In this document: piece by piece, positions 1-8,965 of the stretch
Layout: each line of letters begins with the position of its first letter
How positions within the stretch are numbered: position 1 is the first letter of the stretch
Source: Solibacteraceae bacterium
GTDB taxonomy: Bacteria > Acidobacteriota > Terriglobia > Bryobacterales > Bryobacteraceae
DNA length: 64,000 bases
NCBI GenBank assembly: GCA_026984795.1
Contig: JALSRK010000028.1
Location: 124,001 to 188,000, forward strand
Direction of reading: 5' to 3'
Notes under the pieces: model-generated
What the model was told of the DNA's origin: nothing
Seen by the model: only the letters and a program-made list of their open reading frames with translations
Databases searched by the model: none
Program-made: the position numbers and the translations under genes

Positions 1-3000
1 TGGGCAGGAAGAACCGCTTGGCCAGGCCCATGTCGATGGTGAAATAGCCGTCGCCGCGGACGCCGTTACGCTGACCGCTTTCGCCGGCCCAGGAATGCGC
101 CCACGAGTCGATGGCCGTCACCGGGTTCTTGAAGACGTTCGGTCCCGACGTACCGTCCGGCGCCACGGCATTCTTGTAAACGCCCTGCGTCGGGTTCGGC
201 CCGACTTGTGTCGCATAGCCTGGATCGTTCCAGTTGGTCGGCCAGGTGCCGCCGTTGCCGATGGAGGCCGGCAAGCCGCTGGTCATGCGCCAGAGGCCGG
301 AGATCTGCCAGCCGCCCAGAAGCGTGTTGAGGAAACCATTCCAGTTTCCGCCCCACTTCTTGCCGCGGCCGAACGGCAGCTCCACGATCCAGTCGGCGTT
401 CACCTGGTGGCGCATGTCGAAGTCCGAGTATGACTTCAGTTGGAAGGGATTCCAGGAGTTGACGATGAAGTCCGTGTAAGCTCCGGTCCGCTCAGCCGCG
501 CTGGCGATGTCCAGCGACTTCGAGAACGTGTAATTCAGGTCGAACTGGATGCCGTTGCTGAACCGCTTGCGGACGGTGAACTGAGCCGCGTGGTAGTCCG
601 ACCAACCGATCGAACTCCAGGCCGCCAGCGCCGAGTACTGTGGGCTGAACATGGAGAACCGCCCCAGGCGGTTGGCTGGCAGGACCCAGCCCAGTTCCAT
701 GTCGGCCAGCACGCTGATGAAATCGTACGGACCGCCAAAAGCGATGAACGGTTCGAAGATCTCGTTCATGTAGAAGAGCATGTTCTGGGTGGGAGTGCCC
801 GGAATGAAATAGTCGGCCGCATCCGGCAGCATGTTTTCAAACCACGGGATCGGCTGTGCCGATTCGATCGGTACGCCGGCGTCCCGCATCCGGCCGAGCT
901 GGTTGATCGCCTCCCAGTAGCTCTGGCCGGAATCCGGGTCGACGATCACCGTGGGCATCGCCAGGTCCCGCTGGACCAGTGACCGCCGTCCCAGTCGGCC
1001 GACATAGGACGCCTCGACGAAGAGGTTCCACGGAAGTTCACGCCCGATCGAGAAGTTCAGCGTCATGCTGTATGGCGGCTTGATCCGACTGTCGATGCTG
1101 TTCGTGATTGCGAATGCTTCGGGAGCTTCCTGCGGGAAACCGCCCGGAGGAGGCGGCACCAACCCTTCTTCCGGAATATCCCCCAAACTGGTGAACCGCG
1201 GCGCCGTCGATGGATCGAAGGAGCCCGCGGGATTCAAGATCTCGGTGGACAGCCCCAGGGCGTTGGAATCATACAACCGCATGATACCCTGCCCGAAGTT
1301 GTCATAGAACATGCCGAATCCGGCCCGGATCGAGGTCTTGCCCGGTCCGCCGAACAGCTTGCCCCAGAAGCCGCTCGAAGCCTGCGGTGAGTACGCCAGC
1401 GCAATGCGCGGGGCGAAGTTCTTCTTGTGATACGGATACAGCGGCCTCCCTTGCGGGTCGTCCCGCAGTACGTAGGAGACCTTGCCGGCTTCCATCTGCG
1501 ACTTGCCCTGGGCGGCCAGCCCGCCACGTGTATTGAACCAGTCCTGCAGCTCAGGCACCGCCGACGTCTGGAAACCGTTCTTCTCGTAGACCGGCGGGTG
1601 CAGTTCCCACCGGATGCCGGCCGTCAGCGTCAGGCCCCTGGTGATGCGCCAGGTGTCCATGAAGTAGAACTCGTAGTTCTTTTGGCCGAAGTCCCGGAGC
1701 ACCGGGGTGCCCATAGGCATGACGGTACCGTCGAGTTTGTAGTTGTAGTGGCTTTCGATCTGCGTGACGGTGCCTAACAATGCCGCCATCGCATCCCGGG
1801 CGTTGCGGCCGAAGTACGGGGCCGTGTCCGGCGGCGCCAGAGACCCTGAGCCTACCATCCACGAGGAGTTGATGATCGCCCGGTGGAACGAGTTCGCGTA
1901 ATTCGTGCGCTCGTTGGAGATCAGTCGCACCAGGGCGCCGAACTTGAACGAGTGGTTCCCCTTGATCCAGCTCATGTCATCGCGGATGGTGTGCACCGGC
2001 AGGATACGGACCAAGGTCCGCGTCAGCGGGATCAGATCGCTGAACCGCCGGAACTGAACCTGGGCCTGCTGGCTGGCCCCCGCCCGGTCCACGCCTTGAC
2101 GCGTATACCCGTAGCGGAAAGCGTTGAAGAGGTTCGGCGATAGCGTGGCGTTGTAGCCGAGAGCCATGCCCTTGCTGTTCGTCAGCCAGGTGTAAGTCGG
2201 TACGCCGCCGGGGAACTGCGGCGCGTCAATGGATTCGTCGTCCTGATAGTTGCCCCGGAAGAACAACTGGTGCTTCGCCGCGCTGTCCAGGTAATAATCC
2301 CACCGCGTGATATACGTGTTCAGATTCGTCTTGATGGGAGCCGTGAACCGGTAGCCGCGGCGGTTCAACCCGTCGCCAACCGAGTCGTCGTTCGGCATCG
2401 GGAACTTCTTGAAGTATTCGAGCACGTTCGGATTCGGCCCCAGCCCCAGGGGATCGATTTGCGTCGCGATATCCTCGGGATACATCACCCCGACGGAACC
2501 GTCTTCGCGGATGTACCGGAAGATCCCTTCACGAAGCGTCTCGGACGGCACCGTCCGCACCGCGCTGTCCTCGCTGCGATCAGTGCGCCCTTCGTAGTTG
2601 AAGAAGAAGAAAAAGCGGTTCTTCTTGATCGGCCCACCGATCGCCCCGCCAAAGATGTTCCGGATCAGCTTTGGACGTTTCAGGCCCTGCTTGTTCAAGA
2701 AGAAATCGTTCGCCGTCGTTGCCGTATTGCGGTGGTACCAGTAAGCGGAGCCGTGGAACTCGTTCGTGCCGCTCTTGGTGACCAGCACCACTTGCGCGCC
2801 GGAGGAACGTCCCTGATCGGCCGTCGCATTCAGGGTCGTCGTGCGGAACTCCTGCACCGAGTCCAGCGTCATCCGCAGCACGCTCGTGAACGCTAATCCG
2901 TTCTGCTGATCATTGACGTCCACGCCATCCAACGTAATGTTGGACTGGTCGCTGCGAGCCCCGTTCACCGCCCCGTGGCGCGTGTCATTCGCTGTGGCCG

Positions 3001-3505
3001 GCGTGTCCCGGTTGTAAACGACGCCGGGCTGCAGCGAAAGCAGGTTCACCACGTTGCGCGCTTCGAAGGGCAACTGCAGAATCGGGCGCTCACCCATCGC
3101 GTTGCCGATGCTGGCATCGACGGTGTTGATCTGCGCCGTCTCAGCCTCCACGGAGATGATTTCCGTGACCGCGCCGACCTCGGTGAACTGCACGTTCACC
3201 GTCATGGGCTGGTTCACGCGCAGTTCCACGTTGGGGATCGCCACCGCCACCAGCCCTTCCGCCGTAGCTTTCAGGTTGTACGTCCCCGGAGGCACCTGAG
3301 GGAAGACGTATCCCCCGACCTCGTTCGACTTGGTCGTCAGCGTCGCCTGCGTGGCGACGTTCGTGATCTCGATCGTCGCCCCAGGCACCACCGCCCCCGA
3401 GGGATCGGTGACCGTGCCTTGTAGCGACGAGAAGCCCTGCCCCAGCATCGGCACACTGGTCAACGCCAACGCCAGGAGAATCAATAGGAATCTCTTTTGG
3501 TTCAT
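1..3505 (-). CDS. TonB-dependent receptor with carboxypeptidase-regulatory N-domain (Oar-like), C-terminus cut by window edge
   Basis: An outer-membrane beta-barrel receptor, probably for uptake or binding of a glycan or other large ligand; the ligand cannot be read from sequence. The gene runs off the left edge, so only about 1168 residues are visible. The N-terminus (MNQKRFLLILLALALTSV) is a signal peptide. A carboxypeptidase-regulatory-like domain follows at about residues 27-105 (GTVTDPSGAVVPGATIEI, GGYVFPQVPPGTYNLKA). Then comes a plug domain with NGARSDQSNITLDGVDVNDQ and a long barrel with repeated aromatic-rich strands such as NFAPRIALAYSPQ. This architecture is the usual Acidobacteria Oar/TonB type of roughly 1100-1200 residues. 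The start ATG (3503-3505) has a GAGGAGC ribosome site 4-5 bases upstream. It stands alone, separated from the next gene by about 470 bases. Confidence 0.93.
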   Translation of the reverse strand, partial: MNQKRFLLILLALALTSVPMLGQGFSSLQGTVTDPSGAVVPGATIEITNVATQATLTTKSNEVGGYVFPQVPPGTYNLKATAEGLVAVAIPNVELRVNQPMTVNVQFTEVGAVTEIISVEAETAQINTVDASIGNAMGERPILQLPFEARNVVNLLSLQPGVVYNRDTPATANDTRHGAVNGARSDQSNITLDGVDVNDQQNGLAFTSVLRMTLDSVQEFRTTTLNATADQGRSSGAQVVLVTKSGTNEFHGSAYWYHRNTATTANDFFLNKQGLKRPKLIRNIFGGAIGGPIKKNRFFFFFNYEGRTDRSEDSAVRTVPSETLREGIFRYIREDGSVGVMYPEDIATQIDPLGLGPNPNVLEYFKKFPMPNDDSVGDGLNRRGYRFTAPIKTNLNTYITRWDYYLDSAAKHQLFFRGNYQDDESIDAPQFPGGVPTYTWLTNSKGMALGYNATLSPNLFNAFRYGYTRQGVDRAGASQQAQVQFRRFSDLIPLTRTLVRILPVHTIRDDMSWIKGNHSFKFGALVRLISNERTNYANSFHRAIINSSWMVGSGSLAPPDTAPYFGRNARDAMAALLGTVTQIESHYNYKLDGTVMPMGTPVLRDFGQKNYEFYFMDTWRITRGLTLTAGIRWELHPPVYEKNGFQTSAVPELQDWFNTRGGLAAQGKSQMEAGKVSYVLRDDPQGRPLYPYHKKNFAPRIALAYSPQASSGFWGKLFGGPGKTSIRAGFGMFYDNFGQGIMRLYDSNALGLSTEILNPAGSFDPSTAPRFTSLGDIPEEGLVPPPPGGFPQEAPEAFAITNSIDSRIKPPYSMTLNFSIGRELPWNLFVEASYVGRLGRRSLVQRDLAMPTVIVDPDSGQSYWEAINQLGRMRDAGVPIESAQPIPWFENMLPDAADYFIPGTPTQNMLFYMNEIFEPFIAFGGPYDFISVLADMELGWVLPANRLGRFSMFSPQYSALAAWSSIGWSDYHAAQFTVRKRFSNGIQFDLNYTFSKSLDIASAAERTGAYTDFIVNSWNPFQLKSYSDFDMRHQVNADWIVELPFGRGKKWGGNWNGFLNTLLGGWQISGLWRMTSGLPASIGNGGTWPTNWNDPGYATQVGPNPTQGVYKNAVAPDGTSGPNVFKNPVTAIDSWAHSWAGESGQRNGVRGDGYFTIDMGLAKRFFLP

Positions 3506-3974
3506 AAGCTCCTCAGTGTCCTACGCATTATGGGAAACCCGGGCAGCCCCGCCGGTCCGGGCTCGCGCCCCTCGTCCCCGTGTGCTACCTCAGGGTCGCA
3601 ACAAAAAACTTGACAGCTCTCGGCTCTTGGCAGGCCGAGCCGGGCCGGCGCCAGACGCCAACCCCGAATCGACCAATTGCCGCAGCAGGTGTCATGCCAA
3701 ATTGTGTAAACTTTGATAACGCCTCTATTATCAGTCGGTTGTCCTGCCAGACTGCCGGTTCGTATCCGGAATCTGGAAGTCACTATGCTCCCGATATTAC
3801 ATGTGGAAACGTCTCTTGGCAAGTACCAGCACCGATCGGCGGATGGAACGCCCGCCCGGCCGCCGGCGGCTCGGCCCGCAGACCCATCTCCCACGCGACA
3901 GTTCCTGCGTCTGTCCGCCCCAGCTCCCGCTTTCCGGAGAAAGTCCGCCCCCGAGGCGGTTTTCCGGCCGGTGG
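3506..3974. other. Intergenic region upstream of the TonB receptor
   Basis: No convincing gene lies in these 469 bases; open frames here lack a ribosome site and any recognisable family. The stretch should hold the promoter of the receptor gene, which reads leftward. It is noticeably more AT-rich around 3600-3790 than its surroundings and contains a dyad (listed separately). At 3945-3959 a CCGCC/GGCGG hairpin lies about 15 bases past the end of the leftward PfpI gene. It has no T-run on that strand, so it is at best a weak terminator. Confidence 0.6.
3714..3733. promoter_or_regulatory. Inverted repeat TGATAA-N8-TTATCA, possible operator
   Basis: A perfect 6-base dyad with an 8-base spacer lies in the AT-rich part of the intergenic region, about 210 bases upstream of the TonB receptor start. 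On the minus strand TACACAAT follows shortly after and could serve as a -10. Symmetry, spacing and location suggest a regulator binding site, but no regulator gene is adjacent and nothing else supports it. Confidence 0.25.
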
Positions 3975-4556
3975 TCACAAACGGATTTCCGTACCCAGAA
4001 CCTCCAGGAACTTTCGGAGCCACGCCGGATGCGCCGGCCACGCGGGAGCCGTCACCAGATTCCCGTCGGCCACGGTCCCGTCGATCGGCACTTCGACGTA
4101 GCGCCCGCCAGCTTCCTCAACGTCCGGCGCCACCGCCGGATAGCAGGTGCAGCTTCGGCCCTTCACCGCTCCAGCCGTGTTCAGCACCTGGATCCCATGG
4201 CAGATCGCGGCGATCGGTTTGCCCGCTTCGGCAAAGTGCTGAACGATCTCCACCACGCGGGGATTCAGCCGGATGTACTCCGGCGCCCGCCCGCCCGGAA
4301 TTACCAGCGCATCATAGCCCTCCGGCTTTACGTCCTCAAACGTCGCATTGAGCGTGAAATCGTGTCCGCGCTTCTCGCTGTAGGTCTGGTCGCCTTCGAA
4401 GTCGTGGACCGCCGTCCGCACCTTTTCGCCGGCCTTCTTGTCCGGACAGACGGCCTCCACCGTGTGGCCGGCCATCGACAGGGCCTGGAACGGCACCATG
4501 ACTTCGTAGTCTTCCACGTAGTCGCCCACCAGCATCAGGATCTTCTTGGCTGCCAT
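3975..4556 (-). CDS. DJ-1/PfpI family protein (protein deglycase or protease-like)
   Basis: 193 residues, the normal length of a single-domain PfpI/DJ-1 protein. Members act on glyoxal-type damage to proteins or nucleotides, or as chaperones; the exact activity is not readable from sequence. The nucleophile elbow is AAICHG with C119 followed by H120, and the conserved acidic residue near the N-terminus is E15 in [22 protein letters not shown] is the strand and loop before the elbow. An AGGAGG site lies 9 bases before ATG. The gene follows the thioredoxin-like gene by 33 bases on the same strand, so the two probably share a transcript, which suggests an oxidative or carbonyl-stress pair. Confidence 0.9.
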   Translation of the reverse strand: MAAKKILMLVGDYVEDYEVMVPFQALSMAGHTVEAVCPDKKAGEKVRTAVHDFEGDQTYSEKRGHDFTLNATFEDVKPEGYDALVIPGGRAPEYIRLNPRVVEIVQHFAEAGKPIAAICHGIQVLNTAGAVKGRSCTCYPAVAPDVEEAGGRYVEVPIDGTVADGNLVTAPAWPAHPAWLRKFLEVLGTEIRL

Positions 4557-4589
4557 CTCTTTCGCCTCCTCAGTCGGTTCCCGGGAAGA

Positions 4590-5174
4590 TCAATGCTTCC
4601 AGTAGTCCGGCTCATTGCCGGGTTTCCACTTGATATTGCACCCCATGGAGGGTTTCTGGTTCGGATCGACCGGCTTGCCCTCGAGCACCGCGTCGATTGC
4701 CGCCCGCAGGTCCTTCCCCGTCACCGGAATGCCGTTGCCCGGACGGCTGTCGTCGAGCTGGCCCCGGTAGACGAGTTTCCGATTCTCGTCGAACAGGAAG
4801 AAGTCCGGCGTGCAGGCCGCCGTGAATGCCTTGGCGACCTCCTGACTCTCGTCGTAACAATACGGGAAGTTGAAGCCCAACTCCCCGGCCATCCTCTTGA
4901 GGTTCTCCGGCGCGTCCTGGGGATGCGTGCCCACGTAGTTCGAGGAGATCGCGACGATGCCCAACGGCTTGTCTGCATAGTCCCGGCCGATCCGCGCCAG
5001 TTCTTCCCGCACGTGGATCACGTACGGACAGTGAACGCAAATGAACATCACCAACAGCGCCTCGCTGTCCTGAAAGTCCGCTGGTGAAATCGTCTTGCCG
5101 CTCACCACATCGGGCAGCGAAAACTCCGGCAGAGGATGCCCCAGCTCCAGCATCGTCGACTCGGTCAATGCCAT
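4590..5174 (-). CDS. Thioredoxin-fold protein, AhpC/TSA-like, with CVHC active site
   Basis: 194 residues, cytoplasmic (no signal peptide). It belongs to the thioredoxin-like family of stand-alone AhpC/TSA/redoxin proteins with a CxxC motif. The motif here is C46-V-H-C49 followed by proline (FICVHCPYV). Later conserved stretches are AISSNYVGTHPQDAP, FPYCYDESQ and CTPDFFLFDENRKLVYRGQLD. The C-terminus GCNIKWKPGNEPDYW is characteristic of this family. It should act as a thiol-disulfide oxidoreductase or thioredoxin-dependent peroxidase. An AAGGAG site lies 8-9 bases before ATG. It is first of two genes with the PfpI gene and divergent from the GH172 gene across 85 bases. Confidence 0.88.
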   Translation of the reverse strand: MALTESTMLELGHPLPEFSLPDVVSGKTISPADFQDSEALLVMFICVHCPYVIHVREELARIGRDYADKPLGIVAISSNYVGTHPQDAPENLKRMAGELGFNFPYCYDESQEVAKAFTAACTPDFFLFDENRKLVYRGQLDDSRPGNGIPVTGKDLRAAIDAVLEGKPVDPNQKPSMGCNIKWKPGNEPDYWKH

Positions 5175-5187
5175 AGTTCAGCTCTCC

Positions 5188-5215
5188 TTGACAGTCACGC
5201 CCACTTCACCATATG
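5188..5215 (+). promoter_or_regulatory. Possible promoter for the GH172 gene (TTGACA -35)
   Basis: A perfect TTGACA (5188-5193) is followed 16 bases later by CATATG (5210-5215), which matches the -10 consensus in only three positions. It lies in the 85-base divergent gap, 45 bases before the downstream start. The weak -10 keeps confidence low. Confidence 0.3.
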
Positions 5216-5259
5216 GTCGTCGTTACCATTTTTACACCGGAAGGGATAGGAGACCAGTT

Positions 5260-6402
5260 ATGCGAATCTTGCTGCTGCTTTGCCTGATCGCCGCGGCGCC
5301 GGCTGCAGGCGCTGACGAACTCGCCGGGCTTTTCTATCTGAGAGACTATACCGCCATGCGCGCCTCCTCTTACGACCGTACCGGCGCCAACGACGACGGG
5401 AATTGGGCGAACCAGATCCAGAGCGGCGAAACGCGCACCATCGCCGAGCTGGAAGGCCCGGGCATCATCAAGCACATCTGGTTCACCATCGCCACGCCGG
5501 AGAAGTACCACTTGAAAAAGATCGTCCTCCGCATGTACTGGGACGGCCGGGCTCTGCCGGCTGTGGAAGCTCCGATCGGCGATTTTTTCGGCCTCGGGCT
5601 CGGCGAGTACTTCTTGTGGGAGTCGGCCCCGCTCTCGGTCGGCTCCCAGAAGGCCTTGAACTGCTTCTTTCCGATGCCGTTCCGCAAGTCGGCCCGGATC
5701 ACCATCACCAACGAAGGCTCCCAGCCCATCCGCGCCTTCTACTACAACATCGACTGGGAGAAGCACCGCAGCCTGCCCGACGACATCGCCTACTTCCATG
5801 CCGAATACCGCCAGGCGGTTCCCAACAAGGGCTGGACCGACGACTGGAAACGCAACGGCGAACCGAAGGTGAATCAGCGTCGCAACCCGGACGGCAAGGA
5901 CAACTATGTCTTCTTCGAGGCCGAGGGCCGCGGCCACTTCGTCGGAGTAGTCCACTCTGTCCTGCAGAACCAAGGCGACTGGTGGGGCGAGGGCGACGAG
6001 ATGATCTTCATCGACGACCGCGCGAAGCCGAAGATCAACGGCACGGGTTCGGAAGACTACTATCTCGGCGCCTGGTGTTACGGCAACTGCGGCTTGAACC
6101 CGTTCGGAACGTCCCGGCCTACGTTCTCCTACCAGCGCTACGGCAACCCCCGCAACGGCGGCGACCACCGGGGAGCCGCCTGGATGGTCTACCGTTTCCA
6201 CCTGGAATCGCCGATCCCTTTCACCCGCTACTTCAAGATGACCATCGAGCACGGCCACGCCAATCACCGCTCCGACAACTTTTACACCGTCGCCTACTGG
6301 TACCAGACCGGCGAGCACAGGCTCCGCAAGCCGTTGCCGCCCGTCGCCGAGCGGATTCCCCGCGGCGTGAACACCGGCGGACCCACTATGGGCAAGCCGT
6401 GA
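5260..6402 (+). CDS. Secreted glycoside hydrolase family 172 / DUF2961 protein
   Basis: 380 residues with a Sec signal peptide (MRILLLLCLIAAAPAAGA). GH172 enzymes have a jelly-roll fold and act on fructofuranoside or arabinofuranoside linkages; the substrate here is unknown. Family landmarks are GPGIIKHIWFTIATPEKYHLKK, split by the usual beta strands, then FFEAEGRGHFVGVVH, WWGEGDEMIFID and INGTGSEDYYLGAW. The two glutamates E244 (WWGEGD) and E265 (GSEDYY) are 21 residues apart, the spacing I recall for the catalytic pair of the characterised bifidobacterial enzyme. The ATG at 5260 has AGGAG 7 bases upstream; an in-frame upstream extension has no ribosome site and would hide the signal peptide. 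Probably monocistronic and exported to degrade polysaccharide. Confidence 0.9.
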   Translation: MRILLLLCLIAAAPAAGADELAGLFYLRDYTAMRASSYDRTGANDDGNWANQIQSGETRTIAELEGPGIIKHIWFTIATPEKYHLKKIVLRMYWDGRALPAVEAPIGDFFGLGLGEYFLWESAPLSVGSQKALNCFFPMPFRKSARITITNEGSQPIRAFYYNIDWEKHRSLPDDIAYFHAEYRQAVPNKGWTDDWKRNGEPKVNQRRNPDGKDNYVFFEAEGRGHFVGVVHSVLQNQGDWWGEGDEMIFIDDRAKPKINGTGSEDYYLGAWCYGNCGLNPFGTSRPTFSYQRYGNPRNGGDHRGAAWMVYRFHLESPIPFTRYFKMTIEHGHANHRSDNFYTVAYWYQTGEHRLRKPLPPVAERIPRGVNTGGPTMGKP

Positions 6403-6574
6403 CCGGCTTCGCGCTACACTCTGTAACGGCGATGGTGCACCAGAGGACCGACGCTGTGGACGGCGGTCGCGCGGCGCTTCGGCAAGGAGGCATCTCCGGG
6501 GAGGTGCAGAACTGCTGAAATCTCGGACTGTCGGCTCCGGCGCCGCTGCGTTTTCCGCCCGCTTTCCACCGCGG

Positions 6575-8623
6575 GTGACCGCCTTCTTGTGGGCGGCGTG
6601 GCTGGCCGTCGCCGCTTCCCTGACCGCACCGGTGGCGCTGGCGCCGCTTCGCCACGCCCTGCGGACGCAGCCGCGTCTTTTTCCGTGGTTCGCTGGCGCA
6701 ATGCTGGCCGCCGCCTTCGTCGCGCCGGCCCTTTACCAACCCTTGCGGCAGCGGGGCTGGTGGCGATATGAGCTACGCCTGTTCGCCGCCGCGGCTCTCG
6801 TGGTTCCCGCTCTGTACGAGCCCCGGGCTACGGCGGTGGTCCTTTGGATGGCCGCGGTGATAGGCGGGTTCGGATCGTGGCTCCTCATCCGCTTGCGTTT
6901 GGAGCCTTCGGACGCTTGCCGGCGTCTCGTCTTCTCGTTCGCCCTTGGTCTCGGCGCCTTCGCATGGCCGCTGGTCGCGTTGGGGCTGGCCGGATGGCTG
7001 CACCCCTCCGCGTTGATCCTGCTGCTGGCGGCCGGCACGGTCTTCGTTTGGCTGGAGCGCCGCCGCCTGTGGGCGATGGTTCGTACCCTCGATGGGACGT
7101 GGACCTCCAGCCCGCAACTGGCCGGTCCGTTCTTGGGCCTCGTCATTCCGTCTGCCGCATTCCTGCTGGCTTGCACTCTGGCCGTGGCGCTGGCTCCCTC
7201 CATCGCCTTCGATCCCTTGAAGTTCCACCTGCCGCTTGCCAGCCATTACGCGGTCACCGGAGAGATGACGCCGCTGCCCACCGACCATTACGGATACAAC
7301 CCCCAGAACTTTGAACTGTTGCTCGCTCTCGGTTGGTCGCTCGGCGGGCAGGCCGCGGCGCAGCTCGTCACCCCGGTCTTTTTCGGCCTCTTCCTCGCCG
7401 CTCTTTGGAGCGTCGGCCGGGCTGCCGGCGCCGGCCGCGCAGCAGTCGCCGCCGGCTGCGCCCTGGCCGCAGCGGTGCCGTTCCTGCACTGGACGGCGAG
7501 CCAGGTCAAGCACGACGTCATCGTGGCGTTCCTTCACCTCGCCGCTTTACTCGCCTGGTTCGAGTGGCGCCGCGGCGGCAACCTCCGATGGCTCTTCGCC
7601 GGGATGTTTTTCGGTGCTGTGAGCATGGATTTCAAACTCCCGGCCGCCCTGGGCCTGTTGGGCCTGTCGCCGTTGTACCTTTGGGCTGCCTGGAAGGAGC
7701 GCCGGCGCTGGCACGTTCTGGCTGGTTACGCGGCAGTCGCCGCTCTGCTGGGCTCCTTCTGGTTGCTGCGCTCCTGGTGGCTCAGCGGGGACCCATGGCA
7801 TTACGCCGATCCTCGCGGGCCCCTCCGGTCGGCTTGGGCCACCGGTTCCGCCGATCCGAGCCGCTGGCTCATCCGGAAGGTCCTTGTCCCGTGGCGGATC
7901 CATTTCGACGGGGTGCGGTTTTTCCACTCGCCCACGGATTACCCGATGGGTGTCGTCTTGATCCTCTTCTCTCCTTTTTGGCTGCTGTGGAAGCGGGTGG
8001 GAGCCGGGGTCGAAAGGCGGGCTTGCCTGGTGTTTGCCGGGACCACCATCGGTGTTTCGACGTTCTACTTGCCTTTGCTCCGGTTCCTCATCGCCCCGGT
8101 GGCGATCCTCCTCGTCCTCACCGTGGTGAGGGCCGAAGGATGGTTCGCCCAGGCCGGTCTGTTCGGCAGAACCTCATTACGATTGGCCACTGGCTGGTGC
8201 GTCCTCGCTTCGCTGCTCACCGTGGCTTTCCTCGAGATCAACGCTCCACAGCTCCGATACTTCGCCGGCTCTATCGGCAAGAGCGAATACCTGCGCCAGG
8301 CCTTGCTCACCTATCGCTCTTTGGAGGCGCTCCACGGAGTCGCCGGAGCCGAAGACACGGTCTTCGGCGTCCAGAACTGTTCCCGCCTCTACGCGCCATT
8401 CCCGGAGCGGTTCTACTGCGAGTACTACAATCCCGAATCTCCGGCGGAGCGCCTTGCCCTCGGCCGTGCGCTTCAGAAGCTGAATCCCCGCTACTTGGTT
8501 CTGCCCGCGGCCTCAAAACGTCCGGAAGTCCTCCAGGAAATCACCGCCGGCGCCCGCCGGCAGCCGCTGTATCAGGGCCCGCACTACTGGGTTTTCTCTC
8601 TCGAGTGGGGCCGGCCAGAATGA
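6575..8623 (+). CDS. Polytopic membrane glycosyltransferase-like protein (GT-C fold, ArnT/PMT-like)
   Basis: 682 residues with about a dozen hydrophobic helices and a soluble C-terminal part from about residue 560 (DTVFGVQNCSRLYAPFPERF). The loop FDPLKFHLPLASHYAVTGEM after the fifth or sixth helix resembles the first periplasmic loop of GT-C enzymes, where an aspartate acts on a polyprenyl-phosphate sugar; the Asp of FDP would be the candidate. A role in transferring a sugar to a lipid or protein is inference. The GTG start used here has no good ribosome site. The frame stays open upstream, and GGGGAGGTG at 6498-6506 could serve a CTG at 6512 or 6515. The preceding gene ends 172 bases upstream. 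Confidence 0.65.
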   Translation: MTAFLWAAWLAVAASLTAPVALAPLRHALRTQPRLFPWFAGAMLAAAFVAPALYQPLRQRGWWRYELRLFAAAALVVPALYEPRATAVVLWMAAVIGGFGSWLLIRLRLEPSDACRRLVFSFALGLGAFAWPLVALGLAGWLHPSALILLLAAGTVFVWLERRRLWAMVRTLDGTWTSSPQLAGPFLGLVIPSAAFLLACTLAVALAPSIAFDPLKFHLPLASHYAVTGEMTPLPTDHYGYNPQNFELLLALGWSLGGQAAAQLVTPVFFGLFLAALWSVGRAAGAGRAAVAAGCALAAAVPFLHWTASQVKHDVIVAFLHLAALLAWFEWRRGGNLRWLFAGMFFGAVSMDFKLPAALGLLGLSPLYLWAAWKERRRWHVLAGYAAVAALLGSFWLLRSWWLSGDPWHYADPRGPLRSAWATGSADPSRWLIRKVLVPWRIHFDGVRFFHSPTDYPMGVVLILFSPFWLLWKRVGAGVERRACLVFAGTTIGVSTFYLPLLRFLIAPVAILLVLTVVRAEGWFAQAGLFGRTSLRLATGWCVLASLLTVAFLEINAPQLRYFAGSIGKSEYLRQALLTYRSLEALHGVAGAEDTVFGVQNCSRLYAPFPERFYCEYYNPESPAERLALGRALQKLNPRYLVLPAASKRPEVLQEITAGARRQPLYQGPHYWVFSLEWGRPE

Positions 8624-8647
8624 ACCCGGCCGGCCGCTGCGATACGC

Positions 8648-8947
8648 CTACCGCCGTGTGCACTCGCCGCCCTTCACCCTCCGCACGGTGACGATGCCGG
8701 CGTGAGCGTGGCACGTCTTCGCGCACAGATTGCACGCCTTGCAGCCGCCGTCCTCGCGGTGGATCCTCGTCGGCCCGGAGTTGCCCACGATCGCCAGCGC
8801 CGCCCCCAGAGGGTGGGCGTACTTGCAGAGGGAGCGTTCGATGAACAGTGAGCCGATCCATACCGCCGCCCACAGCTTGGGTTTCTCTTATGAAGGGCGC
8901 CCGCGGCGCTTCCAATCGTTGAGGATGGAGACCGGTTGCGATGCCAT
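8648..8947 (-). pseudogene. Broken membrane polyferredoxin (NapH/NosR-like 4Fe-4S protein) fragment
   Basis: Read leftward from an ATG at 8947, the frame gives 19 residues, an in-frame TAA at 8888-8890, then about 80 residues to a TAG at 8648. After the stop the reading contains SLCKYAHPLGAALAIVG, RIHREDGGCKACNLCAK and TCHAHAGIVTV. This matches the C[RK]Y-x-CP-LGA turn and the CxxCxxCxxxC cluster of NapH/NosR-type membrane ferredoxins, with the second turn cysteine replaced by His. There is no start codon after the stop, and the second cluster expected near ECTRR is missing. A nonsense-mutated, doubly truncated remnant is the simplest reading. It sits beside another broken gene in a 700-base decayed stretch. 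Confidence 0.55.
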
Positions 8948-8965
8948 GCCGTCCCGTTCTCCCGG

